A stretch of 64,000 nt of DNA from Fidelibacterota bacterium (GCA_014381415.1 JACNLQ010000049.1:59300-123299); one strand, 5' to 3'; shown: positions 20,321 through 30,554, counted from the first letter of the stretch. Translations and numbers: made by a program. The notes: a model not told the origin generated them from the sequence alone.

Positions 20321-23300
20321 TTAAGAAATCCACACATGTTTTTTTCCAAATAATTCACGGAGGTGATGAATAAATTCTTTGGATGCATTTACTCCAATTT
20401 TACCAGCCCGGATTATTTGAATAGCATTATTTTCAGACCTCAGGTGTATAAAGAGACCACAACGCCCCTTATTTTTGTCCGAAAAATCTTTCAACCGACT
20501 TAAGAGCAATTCATCATTCTGGCCAGAATCTAATAAGATATTAATTTTATGGCTGAGTTTTTCTCTGGTTTTTGCAAGAGGAAACACATCCTTTGCAATC
20601 ATTTTAAGCGTACCGCTTTCATCATCCCTGTTTGATGGTGACCCCTTAATAAAAATGCAGTTATCATCAGTTAGCATCTCTTTTGTTTTTTCATAGACAT
20701 CATTAAAAACAAAGATGTCAGCTTTTCCTGTAGAGCCATTGAGCTCTACAATTGCCCAGGGACGGTTTTTCTTATCATAACGGGTGTTAACATTGCGGAT
20801 AATGCCACCAATACGAATATCATCCGGCTTCTTTTCAGGGATATTACCGAGATCAATAGTGGAAAATTCATTTATATCCTCCAAATATTTTTCCAGGGGG
20901 TCTCCAGAAAGGTAGAAACCAATAATTTCTTTTTCACGGCGGAGGCATTCTTCGGTGGTCCACTCATCAACATCTGGAAGCGCTGGTGCGGCAATGGCTG
21001 CCACAGCAGTATTACCACCAAATAGACTTTCTTGTGAGGAGGCTGCCTCTTCGTTCATTTTTTGACCCCAGCGCAGGGCATCATCAATAATGGCAAATTG
21101 CTGGGCTCGGTGACCCTTTAAATTATCACATGCTCCTGCCTGAACCAGGCTCTCAAGTGCTTTTCGATTGATAACATTTGCCTCTATTTTTGCCAGATCA
21201 AAAATGGTTATAAATTCGCCGTTGGCAAGGCGGTACTCTGCAATTGCGGCCGAAGCCTTTGCCCCATGATTTTTTATTGCGGACAATCCATAGGCAATAC
21301 AAGTATCATTCAAGGCCCTAAAGTCTTCATAGGAGGTATTCACATCAGGGGGAAGAATTTCAATCCCCATTTTTTTGGCTGAATCCAATAATTTAACAAC
21401 CTTATCGGTATCGCCCATTTCGGAAGATAAATTTGCAGCCATAAATTCAGCAGGATAATGGGTTTTTAGCCAGGCGGTCTGGTAAGCCACCAGTGCATAG
21501 GCGGTGGAATGACTTTTATTAAATCCATATTGAGCAAATTTTTCCAGAAGATCAAAAATTTCCACAGCCAGTTTTTTATCGATGTTCTTTTTTATAGCGC
21601 CATCCACAAAATCCACTTTAAAGGCTGCCATTATTTCAGCTTTTTTCTTACCCATTGCCCGACGGAGCATGTCACCCTGAGCCAGAGTAAAACCGCCAAT
21701 AATCTGGCTGATCTGCATCACTTGCTCTTGATAGACAATAATACCGTAGGTCTCTCTTAATACTGGTTCAAGTGTGGGGTGGATATAATCAATTTTTGAA
21801 GAGCCGTTTTTGCGTGCAATAAATTCAGGAATATTTGCCATAGGTCCTGGGCGGTAGAGGGCATTCATGGCTATGAGGTCACCAATACAATTGGGCTTTA
21901 ACTGTGTGAGGTATTCCCGCATTCCATCTGATTCAAACTGAAAGATACCCGTTGTACGAGCTTTAGCAAATAATGAGAACACCTTTTCATCTTCCAAATC
22001 GATTTTAGCAATATCTACTTTTTCACCATGATTTTTCTCAATCATGAGCACGGCTTTATTGATAACGGTGAGGTTTCTCAGACCGAGAAAATCCATTTTT
22101 AACAGACCCAAATCTTCCAGGGCTGTCATCTCTGTTTGCGTAGTTATATCCCCTGTACTGGGACTTTTAAACAAAGGGACATAATCGGTTAATGGACCGG
22201 GTGCAATCACTACCCCTGCGGCATGAGTAGAGGCGTGTCGATGCATTCCTTCAAGCACTTTTGAAAAGTCCATGAGTTCTTTATGTGTTTCATCAATAGC
22301 GGGTATTTTCTTTAAATCGGGATTCATTTTTTCTGCTCTTTCGAGGGTCATTTTCAGCTCATTTGGAACCATTTTTGCTATGCGATCCACTTCGCCATAA
22401 CTCAGACCCAATACACGCCCCACATCTCTCAAGACTGACTTTGCCTTCATGGTGCCAAAGGTTATAATTTGAGCCACAGAATCTTTCCCATAGCGCTCCT
22501 TGATATAATTGATGACCTTTTCTCGACCCTCAATACAGAAATCAATATCAATATCGGGCATGCTAATACGTTCAGGATTTAAAAACCGCTCAAACAGTAG
22601 GTTATATTTTATAGGATCTACATCAGTAATGCCTGTGCAGTAAGCTACAATTGATCCTGCAGCGCTGCCCCTGCCGGGACCAACGGGAATGTGATTGTCC
22701 CGTGCGTATTTCACAAAATCCTGGGTAATTAGAAAATATCCTGCAAAGCCCATTTTTTTGATAACATTCAATTCAAAATCAAGGCGTTGTTTTATTTCAG
22801 GCGAGATAGTTCCATAGCGCTCTTTCAGCCCTGCTTCACAAAGGGTACGCAGAAAAGCATCGCCATCACCGGCACCATTTTCGCCTGGAATGGGAAAGGT
22901 AGGAAGGTGGTATTCGCCCATGGGTATTTCCAAATCACAACTCTCTGCGATGCGAATTGTATTTTCAAGCGCTTGGGGAACATCTTTAAAAAGATCAAGC
23001 ATCTCATCGGTAGATTTTATATAAAATTGCTGAGGTTCATATCTCACCCGATTGGGGTCACTTCGATTTTTATCAGTGCCCAGGCAGAATAACACATCAT
23101 GTGCTTCCCAATGCTCCTTCAATGCATAATGGCAGTCATTAGTAGCCACCAGGGGAATATTCAAATCTTTAGATAAACGTTTTAAAATGGAATGGGAGGC
23201 ATATTCCTCTGCAATTTGGTGATTTTGAATTTCTAAATAAAACCTACCAGGGAAAATTTCAGCATATTCTAATGCAGCTTTTTTGGCATTTTCGTAATCA

Positions 23301-23764
23301 TCCTGTGCAGCGAATTGATTAACTTCACCAGCCAGGCAGCCGGAAGTACAAATAAGTCCCTCATTGTATTTGCGCAGAAGATCTTTATCCACTCGTGGTC
23401 GGTAATAAAACCCCTCTAAATATCCAATGGAAACCAGCTTCATGAGATTTTTGTACCCAATTTCATTCTGCACTAAAAGGACCAAATGATTATAGCCCCA
23501 TTTTTTACCGGAAGATGTGACTATCTGTTTTTTATCGGTATGGTTGCCAACGGAAACATAAATTTCACAGCCCAATATTGGTTTGATTCCTTTTTCCCGG
23601 GCAGCCTTATAAAAAGGAATCATAGAAAATAAATTACCGTGTTCAGTGAGGGCAATGCTGTCCATTCCCAGGTCGCCAACCCGGTCACAGAGCATCTGAA
23701 CGGACTGAGCACCGTCCTGTAATGAAAAATCGGAATGGTTATGTAAATGTACGAAATCGGCCAT
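20321..23764 (-). CDS. dnaE: DNA polymerase III subunit alpha
   Basis: PHP N-terminus FVHLHNHSDFSLQDGA, GPGRGSAAGSIVAYCTGITDVDP, PDIDIDFCIEGREKVINYI, C-terminal OB fold. Confidence 0.98.
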   Translation of the reverse strand: MADFVHLHNHSDFSLQDGAQSVQMLCDRVGDLGMDSIALTEHGNLFSMIPFYKAAREKGIKPILGCEIYVSVGNHTDKKQIVTSSGKKWGYNHLVLLVQNEIGYKNLMKLVSIGYLEGFYYRPRVDKDLLRKYNEGLICTSGCLAGEVNQFAAQDDYENAKKAALEYAEIFPGRFYLEIQNHQIAEEYASHSILKRLSKDLNIPLVATNDCHYALKEHWEAHDVLFCLGTDKNRSDPNRVRYEPQQFYIKSTDEMLDLFKDVPQALENTIRIAESCDLEIPMGEYHLPTFPIPGENGAGDGDAFLRTLCEAGLKERYGTISPEIKQRLDFELNVIKKMGFAGYFLITQDFVKYARDNHIPVGPGRGSAAGSIVAYCTGITDVDPIKYNLLFERFLNPERISMPDIDIDFCIEGREKVINYIKERYGKDSVAQIITFGTMKAKSVLRDVGRVLGLSYGEVDRIAKMVPNELKMTLERAEKMNPDLKKIPAIDETHKELMDFSKVLEGMHRHASTHAAGVVIAPGPLTDYVPLFKSPSTGDITTQTEMTALEDLGLLKMDFLGLRNLTVINKAVLMIEKNHGEKVDIAKIDLEDEKVFSLFAKARTTGIFQFESDGMREYLTQLKPNCIGDLIAMNALYRPGPMANIPEFIARKNGSSKIDYIHPTLEPVLRETYGIIVYQEQVMQISQIIGGFTLAQGDMLRRAMGKKKAEIMAAFKVDFVDGAIKKNIDKKLAVEIFDLLEKFAQYGFNKSHSTAYALVAYQTAWLKTHYPAEFMAANLSSEMGDTDKVVKLLDSAKKMGIEILPPDVNTSYEDFRALNDTCIAYGLSAIKNHGAKASAAIAEYRLANGEFITIFDLAKIEANVINRKALESLVQAGACDNLKGHRAQQFAIIDDALRWGQKMNEEAASSQESLFGGNTAVAAIAAPALPDVDEWTTEECLRREKEIIGFYLSGDPLEKYLEDINEFSTIDLGNIPEKKPDDIRIGGIIRNVNTRYDKKNRPWAIVELNGSTGKADIFVFNDVYEKTKEMLTDDNCIFIKGSPSNRDDESGTLKMIAKDVFPLAKTREKLSHKINILLDSGQNDELLLSRLKDFSDKNKGRCGLFIHLRSENNAIQIIRAGKIGVNASKEFIHHLRELFGKKHVWIS

Positions 23765-23869
23765 TATAAAATTGAATTATGTTTGAATTTTATCCGCGAA
23801 AGGAGGGATCAATTTAGTAATGATTAATTGTTAGTTGGTAGTTGTTAGTTGGGAATTTTGGGGCAAGTT

Positions 23870-23917
23870 AAACCCTCAAGGTTGTTCCATGTAAATCAGA
23901 TGTACCCTTGAGGGTTT
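23870..23917. repeat. Inverted repeat AAACCCTCAAGG...CCTTGAGGGTTT
   Basis: Perfect 12-bp arms at 23870-23881 and 23906-23917, 24-nt loop. Confidence 0.8.
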
Positions 23918-24082
23918 GTTGTTGCTGAATAATGAATGAATTTATTGTATTCAACCCCCCTGGGGTTTGTAATTCCATTTTATAAAATAAATGCTCAGCA
24001 GCCTATGATGGTCGCTGTACAACCCACCCATACTATTTCGCATTTCAGTTGGTGGTCAGGCTAGTTTGTTGAATAGATTATT

Positions 24083-24119
24083 CCATCTTATCCGTTGGAC
24101 GGCGGAAGCCGCCAGATGG
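24083..24119. repeat. Imperfect palindrome CCATCT...GGCGGAAGCCGCC-AGATGG
   Basis: Inner stem GGCGG/CCGCC with AAG loop and outer CCATCT/AGATGG complementarity in a noncoding gap. Confidence 0.65.
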
Positions 24120-24179
24120 TTAAATGTATTTTTAATTAGAATTGATTCGATTAATACTGAAATTTATAGATAATATTAA

Positions 24180-24374
24180 TTAGTTACTTCTCTTAATATT
24201 AGCTTTTTCTTTTGCCCAGTCCAATAATCGTTTTACAGGAGGAAAGTAGTTGCTCAATATAATGAGCCCGGGAATACCGAACATCCAGCCTTGGAAGATA
24301 GGGATAAGTCCGCCGATGAGTCCAATGATGATCAGGATGATGCCTAATGATATTTTGAAAGTGTGTTTGATCAA
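24180..24374 (-). CDS. Small membrane protein (PGPGW-type transmembrane-like)
   Basis: Two hydrophobic segments, IIGLIGGLIPIFQGWMFGIPGLIIL. Confidence 0.6.
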   Translation of the reverse strand: MIKHTFKISLGIILIIIGLIGGLIPIFQGWMFGIPGLIILSNYFPPVKRLLDWAKEKANIKRSN

Positions 24375-24380
24375 AGGGTG

Positions 24381-25310
24381 TCAATAGCTCTTAATCGGAG
24401 ATTGGGGATGGGGGATAGAGGTAATATTTGATTTGTTTTTTATTTTAGAAAGCTCATTTATGTGCTCTGGTGATGACCCGCAACATCCACCCACTACCGA
24501 GGTCCCCAGCTCAATTGCTTTTTCCATGAGGATGGTAAATTTTTCCATGGACTCATACTCAGAAATTTTGCCATCAGGAGCAGGTTCACCAATGCCCAGA
24601 TTGGGATAGATACCCCATTTTTCAGTCCAATTCTCAGATATGCAAACCATTGCATTTTCCGTTCGCTGCAAGGGATTACAATTAAGCAGCACCATTTTGA
24701 CAGAATAGTCCTGTAGCAAAGTTAGAGCATCCAACAGTAATTCTCCAGATAACAGATGTTCATCATCTTTTAGAACAAAACTCACCCAAACGGGAAAATT
24801 GAACTTTTGCAATGCCAATAATCCTGCTTCAGTTTCAGCAAGACTGTTCATAGTTTCAAGAAGAAGTATATCCACTCCTGCATTTGACAACCATGCACCC
24901 AGTTGACGGAATTCTTTAATGGCTATATCCTTTCCAGAAAACAAATCTGGAGAATAACAATCTTCCAAGGGAGCAATGGATCCCAACACTTTTGCAGAAT
25001 CGCCAGCAGCCTCTTTCGCAATTTCCACCGCCTTATTTAATGAATTCTTTGCCAGAAATTCTGCTTCCTGATTTTTGCCTCCTGTCTCCTTACCCCTAAC
25101 TCCTAATTTTCTATATGCCCTGGGTGTGGTCCTGAAAGTATTTGCCGTAATATAATCAGCTCCGGCAGTCACATATTCTTTGTGAATCTGCAATACTAAA
25201 TCTGGATTTGTCAAATTGGCTTCTGCCGACCAGATATGCTGCGGCAATTCTATTCCTCTGCAGATGAGCTCGGAACCCATAGCGCTATCTAGAATTTTGA
25301 AAGCGGACAT
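24381..25310 (-). CDS. Homocysteine S-methyltransferase family protein
   Basis: FKILDSAMGSELICRG, LLETMNSLAE, zinc motif VGGCCGSSPEHI. Start at ATG 25310 (TGATG overlap with DUF998 stop); track shows 25358. Confidence 0.88.
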   Translation of the reverse strand: MSAFKILDSAMGSELICRGIELPQHIWSAEANLTNPDLVLQIHKEYVTAGADYITANTFRTTPRAYRKLGVRGKETGGKNQEAEFLAKNSLNKAVEIAKEAAGDSAKVLGSIAPLEDCYSPDLFSGKDIAIKEFRQLGAWLSNAGVDILLLETMNSLAETEAGLLALQKFNFPVWVSFVLKDDEHLLSGELLLDALTLLQDYSVKMVLLNCNPLQRTENAMVCISENWTEKWGIYPNLGIGEPAPDGKISEYESMEKFTILMEKAIELGTSVVGGCCGSSPEHINELSKIKNKSNITSIPHPQSPIKSY

Positions 25311-25990
25311 CAGCCCTGCAGTTTTTTCAGTCCAATTGTTTGAATGTATATCGCGCACATAAGAATCAGGAGAATCATTTTCTGGGATACTACCTGCACA
25401 GTGAGTGCAAATTGGTTCACTTTGGGATCAGGACCTAACTCAGAAATTAAAATATACAGTAGAATGGAAAAAGTAAACACAAGATATCCCAATGCGTATT
25501 TATTTTCAAAATGAGAGTGGCGGTAAATCACCAGAGAATAACAGAGAGACGCCACAAAAAAGAAACGAAATAGCCAGGTTGCACATACGATATGCAGTTC
25601 CAGATAAAGATCAGCAGGAGTTAGCCCAACACCTGCCAGTGAAAATCCGCCTAGCACCCCAAAGAAACTGCCTATGAGGGCCAGTATTTGTTGATTTTCT
25701 GCAACAAAAACCTTACGTACATGGAGGTAGAAATTGGCAAAAACCATTCCAGAAAAGATTAGGGCCATATTGAATAGCTGTGCCGATAAAAAATTAACCT
25801 CCCCTGAAAAACTAATGGTTCGCCCTAAATCGCTGAGAAAATTCCGTGTAAAAGAATACCCTGCAGTGGAATGGTCCAAATATGTACCGCCGGGATAGAT
25901 CAACATGGCAATAATATTTAACATAATAAAAATCCCCAAAACCAATCGGGGCATCTGAATCAGCCAGGGGCTATCTGTAATTTGCTTCAT
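25310..25990 (-). CDS. DUF998-like multi-pass membrane protein
   Basis: Several TMs, YSFTRNFLSDLGRT... Confidence 0.7.
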   Translation of the reverse strand: MKQITDSPWLIQMPRLVLGIFIMLNIIAMLIYPGGTYLDHSTAGYSFTRNFLSDLGRTISFSGEVNFLSAQLFNMALIFSGMVFANFYLHVRKVFVAENQQILALIGSFFGVLGGFSLAGVGLTPADLYLELHIVCATWLFRFFFVASLCYSLVIYRHSHFENKYALGYLVFTFSILLYILISELGPDPKVNQFALTVQVVSQKMILLILMCAIYIQTIGLKKLQG

Positions 25991-26101
25991 AAATCTGCCT
26001 CCTAATATAAAAAATAAAAATGGATATTAATTCATTAAATTGGATTGATAATTTACTTTTACACTTCATTATAGAAATATGATTTAATTTATCCCTTATA
26101 T

Positions 26102-26704
26102 ATGACACAACATTTTACCAAACTCATTGTAATAATTACCATAATTGGCATTTTCACTGCATTCAATTTGAGCTATGCTGAAAAGACTTCAGACAATTAT
26201 AATTCATTCTATGCCTTAAGCGCAGAAAATATAAATGGTGAAAGAATCAGCATGGAAACTTACAAGGGCAAACAGGTCCTGGTAGTGAATTTGGCTTCGA
26301 AATGTGGCTATACTTACCAATATGAAGGATTACAAACATTATACGAAACTTATTCAGATAGTCTGGTTGTGCTGGGTTTCCCCTCCAATGATTTTTTATG
26401 GCAGGAGCCAGGGACCAATGTAGAAATAAATGAATTCTGCACAACAAATTATGGGGTTACCTTTCCCATGTTTTCAAAAATTCATGTGAAGGGTAGAAAA
26501 CAGCACCCCGTTTATGAATGGTTGTCTGACAGTAAATTAAACGGTTGGAATGATGATTCCCCATCCTGGAATTTTAATAAATATCTATTAGATGAGAATG
26601 GGAACTTAGTTGAGTGGTTTAGTGCAGACGTGGAACCGCTGGATACACTCATCACTCGACACTTTTTATTAGGAACCACAAATTTAATTCCCCATACAAA
26701 CTAA
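26102..26704 (+). CDS. Exported glutathione peroxidase family protein
   Basis: Signal peptide; NLASKCGYTYQYEGLQTLYETY, GFPSNDFLWQEPG, WNFNKYLLDENG. Confidence 0.92.
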   Translation: MTQHFTKLIVIITIIGIFTAFNLSYAEKTSDNYNSFYALSAENINGERISMETYKGKQVLVVNLASKCGYTYQYEGLQTLYETYSDSLVVLGFPSNDFLWQEPGTNVEINEFCTTNYGVTFPMFSKIHVKGRKQHPVYEWLSDSKLNGWNDDSPSWNFNKYLLDENGNLVEWFSADVEPLDTLITRHFLLGTTNLIPHTN

Positions 26705-27789
26705 CTTAACACAAACTCCTCAAACACAGCTTTACAAGGCTGGCCATCACTCACCCACATTTTTCGTTCCTCTAAATCTATAATCATCGCTGTTTTAGTA
26801 ATGGTATGCTGAGATTCCGGCAGGGCATCATCCCGGTGGCGACAGAGGGATTGAGGCTTATGCTCATGGTCTTTCAGAATTTCCTGCATATTTTCTACAT
26901 TTAAGGGCTTTTGGTTGTTTAGTAATTCCTCCATATGTTTATGCCGAAATTCTGTTAAATATCTGCGAGGATTTCCAGGCTCTTCAACACCAGTTTCTTG
27001 GGGATCAACCAAGTGATTGGCATGGGCCAACACACCATTTATAGGGTCTATGAGACGCAGACTGTCCGGTGCTAATTCAATATCTACTGCTTGATTAGGT
27101 GCATGCCCCAAAATGAAATTAGCTGTGCATGAGCGGGGAGTTCCTGCCAACACATGTAAAGCCTCCTCCATATTCTTAGAACGCAGCACCTCATAACAAC
27201 GCAGGTGAAAAGGTTTTTCAAAGCGCTTCCAGTCATCATTAGTGGAGTACATTCCATTTACTGCCAGCCCAATACCCTCAGAATTCATCCCCGGTTTTCC
27301 GCCAAATATTCCTGCCTCTGTAAAAGCCATGCGTTGCATTCCATCGGGATCAACGCTGGTAGTTAGTACACATTCTACATCAGGTATCCAGTCCCAATTT
27401 TGACCCATGAGCAGATGATTATTTTCTGCGGCTTCCGGGAGAACTGCGAAGGAGGTACAGCCGTCCACGGCTTCGGCCTGCAATTTTTTTCCCAGAGCAT
27501 GATATAAAAGTTCATAGCGAAAATTCAGCATGGCGATTTCAAGTATTGCTATGTTTGAGCTTTCAGCAATGCCATACATTCCACTTATATATTCCGGACT
27601 TTGCTCTCGCAGCACATTTAAGTATTTACCCGTATTTTCTAGCAGCTCAATTTTACCAATGCCAGCTTCATTTTCAAAATGATTGAGATAAATTTCAATA
27701 TTTTTTGTGATGGATTCCTGTAATGCCTCGCCATGTGCCAAACCCTGTTCATAAGCACTCCCTGTGAATGTAAAATTGGATAAGCTCAT
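26701..27789 (-). CDS. C45-family autoproteolytic acyltransferase/hydrolase (AAT-like)
   Basis: VDGCTSFAV nucleophile Cys region, LLMGQNWDWIPD, Ntn-hydrolase layout. Confidence 0.85.
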   Translation of the reverse strand: MSLSNFTFTGSAYEQGLAHGEALQESITKNIEIYLNHFENEAGIGKIELLENTGKYLNVLREQSPEYISGMYGIAESSNIAILEIAMLNFRYELLYHALGKKLQAEAVDGCTSFAVLPEAAENNHLLMGQNWDWIPDVECVLTTSVDPDGMQRMAFTEAGIFGGKPGMNSEGIGLAVNGMYSTNDDWKRFEKPFHLRCYEVLRSKNMEEALHVLAGTPRSCTANFILGHAPNQAVDIELAPDSLRLIDPINGVLAHANHLVDPQETGVEEPGNPRRYLTEFRHKHMEELLNNQKPLNVENMQEILKDHEHKPQSLCRHRDDALPESQHTITKTAMIIDLEERKMWVSDGQPCKAVFEEFVLS

Positions 27790-28775
27790 TTTTCCTCCTT
27801 CAATATTTTTTCGTAAAAGAGCCAGGCAGGCATAAACTTAAACCCTGCACGAATATTAATACCAAGCATAGCTTCATTAGTGGCAGCATTATCTGTTCGT
27901 ATCCAATTATAGCCGCTCTGTTTTGCCCATGACAAACTATTAAACTTTAAAGCAGTTGCAATACCTTTCCGCCGGTATTCTCTTCGGACCCCGGTTAAAC
28001 CATTATTGAGGCCTTTTGGGATTTCACTTTTCCACAAATTATTAAGCCCTGCAATGCGGTCCCCATCCATTACCAGAAACCATGCATCTGGATTAAACTT
28101 TGGGTGGTTTAGTACCTGCTTAGAATAAATTTCGAATTCGGGAGTATGAATAGGGTCGGGCCAAGGCATATCAATAGACACATCTTTATCAATCTCCCAT
28201 ACTTTATAATCTGCATCTTTATCTTCCTTGCGAAATTCAGAAAGTGTAACTATTCGGAAGCCCTGTTGATCCATATTGGCAACTTCATCTTTATATTTAT
28301 CTGGATTATAAGCGGTTAAATCCAAGCTGGATTCTCTTTCTGAGATGGTATTCTTAAAGCCTCTTTTTTCAAAAAAATGAATGCCTTGATGATGGGGTTC
28401 ATGGATTTCGGTAGTGAGTTTTATAGGGTCAAATTGTTGTAATTTGTTTATTAAATGATCATAACAAATTGTACCGTAGCCTGACCCTTGATGAGTAGGG
28501 TGAACGTAGATTTTTATGACAAATTTTTGCGGATGGTAGATTTCTTCCCATTGAGTGTATAAAGCTGTGCACAGAATTTCTTGGCCGTGTTCCCATACCC
28601 ATTGTTGGTGGAGAATTTTTTTATCTCGAGTCTTATCCTGGTGCTTCATAGATTCAACAGAAATTGGGTGCTGGGGGTAGAGCAGGTTTCTTAAAACTGC
28701 CAGTTCTCCATAATCTTCCTCCTCAAATGGCCGTAGTTTGAACTTGCTGTTTATATTTTGGGATATACGAGCCAT
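27786..28775 (-). CDS. Tandem GNAT N-acetyltransferase
   Basis: Two GNAT cores: VHPTHQGSGYGTICYDHLI and VRREYRRKGIATALKFNSLSWAKQSGY. Confidence 0.88.
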   Translation of the reverse strand: MARISQNINSKFKLRPFEEEDYGELAVLRNLLYPQHPISVESMKHQDKTRDKKILHQQWVWEHGQEILCTALYTQWEEIYHPQKFVIKIYVHPTHQGSGYGTICYDHLINKLQQFDPIKLTTEIHEPHHQGIHFFEKRGFKNTISERESSLDLTAYNPDKYKDEVANMDQQGFRIVTLSEFRKEDKDADYKVWEIDKDVSIDMPWPDPIHTPEFEIYSKQVLNHPKFNPDAWFLVMDGDRIAGLNNLWKSEIPKGLNNGLTGVRREYRRKGIATALKFNSLSWAKQSGYNWIRTDNAATNEAMLGINIRAGFKFMPAWLFYEKILKEEK

Positions 28776-29507
28776 TTACCGATCAACCTCCAGCCCTTTA
28801 TCCAGATTGCCATCTTCTGGGTGCACCATGGGGACGAAACGAACTGGAATAATATTTTTTGATTGGATAGTCCCGTCATCATTTTTAGTTATTATTTTAA
28901 GCTCTTGGCGGCGGGTTCCTGTGGGTACCACTAAACGTCCGCCTACCATTAATTGATCAATCAAGGGCTGTGGAATTTTATCTGGAGCCGCGGTAACAAT
29001 GATGCCGTCAAAGGGTGCTTCTTCAGGCCAGCCTATGTAGCCATCTCCCCATCGGGTGGTGATGTTTTTATAACCCAATTTATTGAGGCGTACGGTAGCG
29101 CTATCCACAAGGTTTTTAACAATTTCTATGCTGAATACCTGGGAAACCAGAGCGGATAATACTGCTGCTTGATATCCGGAGCCAGTACCTATTTCAAGCA
29201 TCTTTTCATCGCCTTTTAATTCCAGCAATTCAGTCATGAGAGCCACAATATAAGGCTGTGAAATAGTCTGACCCTCCCCAATTGGCAGGGGACCGTCATT
29301 ATAAGCCATCTTTTCCAAATGAGGGGGAATAAAATGATGCCGTGGTGTCTCCCGCATGACCTTTAGCACCCGCGGGTCTTTAATGCCCCTTCTTTCGATT
29401 TGTTTTTCTACCATTTGTTCAGCTTTTTCCTTCCACCAATGACTATTTCCTGACTCAGAAGAACAGGAAATGAATGTAATTGTTAGAAAAAGTAAATAAT
29501 AAACCAT
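28776..29507 (-). CDS. pcm: Protein-L-isoaspartate O-methyltransferase
   Basis: HHFIPP, GEGQTISQPYIVALMTELLEL, MLEIGTGSGYQAAVLS. Confidence 0.95.
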   Translation of the reverse strand: MVYYLLFLTITFISCSSESGNSHWWKEKAEQMVEKQIERRGIKDPRVLKVMRETPRHHFIPPHLEKMAYNDGPLPIGEGQTISQPYIVALMTELLELKGDEKMLEIGTGSGYQAAVLSALVSQVFSIEIVKNLVDSATVRLNKLGYKNITTRWGDGYIGWPEEAPFDGIIVTAAPDKIPQPLIDQLMVGGRLVVPTGTRRQELKIITKNDDGTIQSKNIIPVRFVPMVHPEDGNLDKGLEVDR

Positions 29508-29571
29508 TTATATTTTGTATTATACAACTAAAATAAATATAGCTTTAAACGTAAAATTAAAATTATAAATA

Positions 29572-29586
29572 AAGTTACTGTAACTT
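29572..29586. promoter_or_regulatory. Palindrome AAGTTAC-T-GTAACTT between divergent genes
   Basis: Perfect 7-bp arms with 1-nt centre in the pcm / deoxyribosyltransferase gap. Confidence 0.45.
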
Positions 29587-29612
29587 ACGAATTAATTGCT
29601 AATATTTCCTCT

Positions 29613-30038
29613 ATGAAAATCTATTTTGCTGGCGCAATTAGGGGTGGACGAGAAGATGCTGATTTATATTTTCAGTTAATTGACCATCTCCAACATTATG
29701 GAGAAGTACTAACCGAACATGTGGGAAGTCCTGAGTTAAGCGGTAAAGGCGAAACTACTCAGTCAGATTCAGATATATATAATCGGGATTTAGACTGGTT
29801 ACAGTCCGCAGATGTAATGGTGGCAGAAGTATCTACACCTTCACTGGGAGTGGGCTACGAATTAGGTATTGCTGAAAAATTAAACTTTCCGATTTTATGT
29901 TTATACCGACCTGCACCAGGAAAACGTCTGTCAGCCATGATTAGTGGAAATGAGAAATTTAATTGTCAATCCTACCAGAGCTTTGCCGAAGCCAAAAAAC
30001 ACATAAATAATTTTTTGAAAAAGGAGCAGGAAGAATGA
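29613..30038 (+). CDS. Nucleoside 2-deoxyribosyltransferase-like protein
   Basis: KIYFAGAIRGGREDADLYFQLIDHL, DLDWLQSADVMVAEVSTPSLGVGYELG. Confidence 0.85.
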   Translation: MKIYFAGAIRGGREDADLYFQLIDHLQHYGEVLTEHVGSPELSGKGETTQSDSDIYNRDLDWLQSADVMVAEVSTPSLGVGYELGIAEKLNFPILCLYRPAPGKRLSAMISGNEKFNCQSYQSFAEAKKHINNFLKKEQEE

Positions 30039-30162
30039 ATTACAAATCAATGTAGTTATTTTTAACAGTTGCCACTTCCGAAAATTCTATCCATTTTTTT
30101 ATAACTAACTCTAAGGCTGGTCCAGTTTATGGGGGTAGGGTACAGAAAATTTAATCAGTTTG

Positions 30163-30195
30163 TATTATATGTATAATATATCGTATATTTACGAT
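30163..30195. promoter_or_regulatory. Candidate ArsR operator/promoter with two palindromes
   Basis: TATTATA-TG-TATAATA (30163-30178) and ATCGTA-TATT-TACGAT (30180-30195), immediately upstream of the arsR-like ATG (30215). Confidence 0.55.
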
Positions 30196-30214
30196 AAGCG
30201 ATAAGGGAAATAAT

Positions 30215-30532
30215 ATGCCACTTGCAAAAACAGATACATTTGATAACTCCGATAAGCAATTAGCAGATATAGCGAAAGCACTATCTCATCCCGCTCGTAT
30301 TAATATTCTTCGAATATTAAATGAGCGTAATTCCTGTATTACGGGAGAGGTTGTTGATCTAATTCCCTTATCCCAATCAACGGTAAGCCAACACTTAAAA
30401 GAATTAAAAAGGGTGAATTTAATAAAAGGGGAGATTGAAGGTCCCCGTACAAGCTATTGTCTTAATGAAGCTATGGTCGAAAAAACAAAATCTGCGTTTA
30501 CAAAACTGTTTTCAACATTTAAGTGTTGTTAA
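30215..30532 (+). CDS. ArsR-family transcriptional regulator
   Basis: ADIAKALSHPARINILRILNERNSCITGEVVDLIPLSQSTVSQHLKELKRVNLIKGEIEGPRTSYCLN. Confidence 0.93.
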   Translation: MPLAKTDTFDNSDKQLADIAKALSHPARINILRILNERNSCITGEVVDLIPLSQSTVSQHLKELKRVNLIKGEIEGPRTSYCLNEAMVEKTKSAFTKLFSTFKCC

Positions 30533-30554
30533 ATAAATAAAAAAGGAAGAAAAA

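Noticed and set aside
22787-23092. Plus-strand ORF (101 aa) within dnaE
   Set aside because: Lies antisense inside strongly conserved dnaE coding sequence and has no recognisable domain; treated as a shadow ORF, as are most 60-100 aa ORFs opposite annotated genes.
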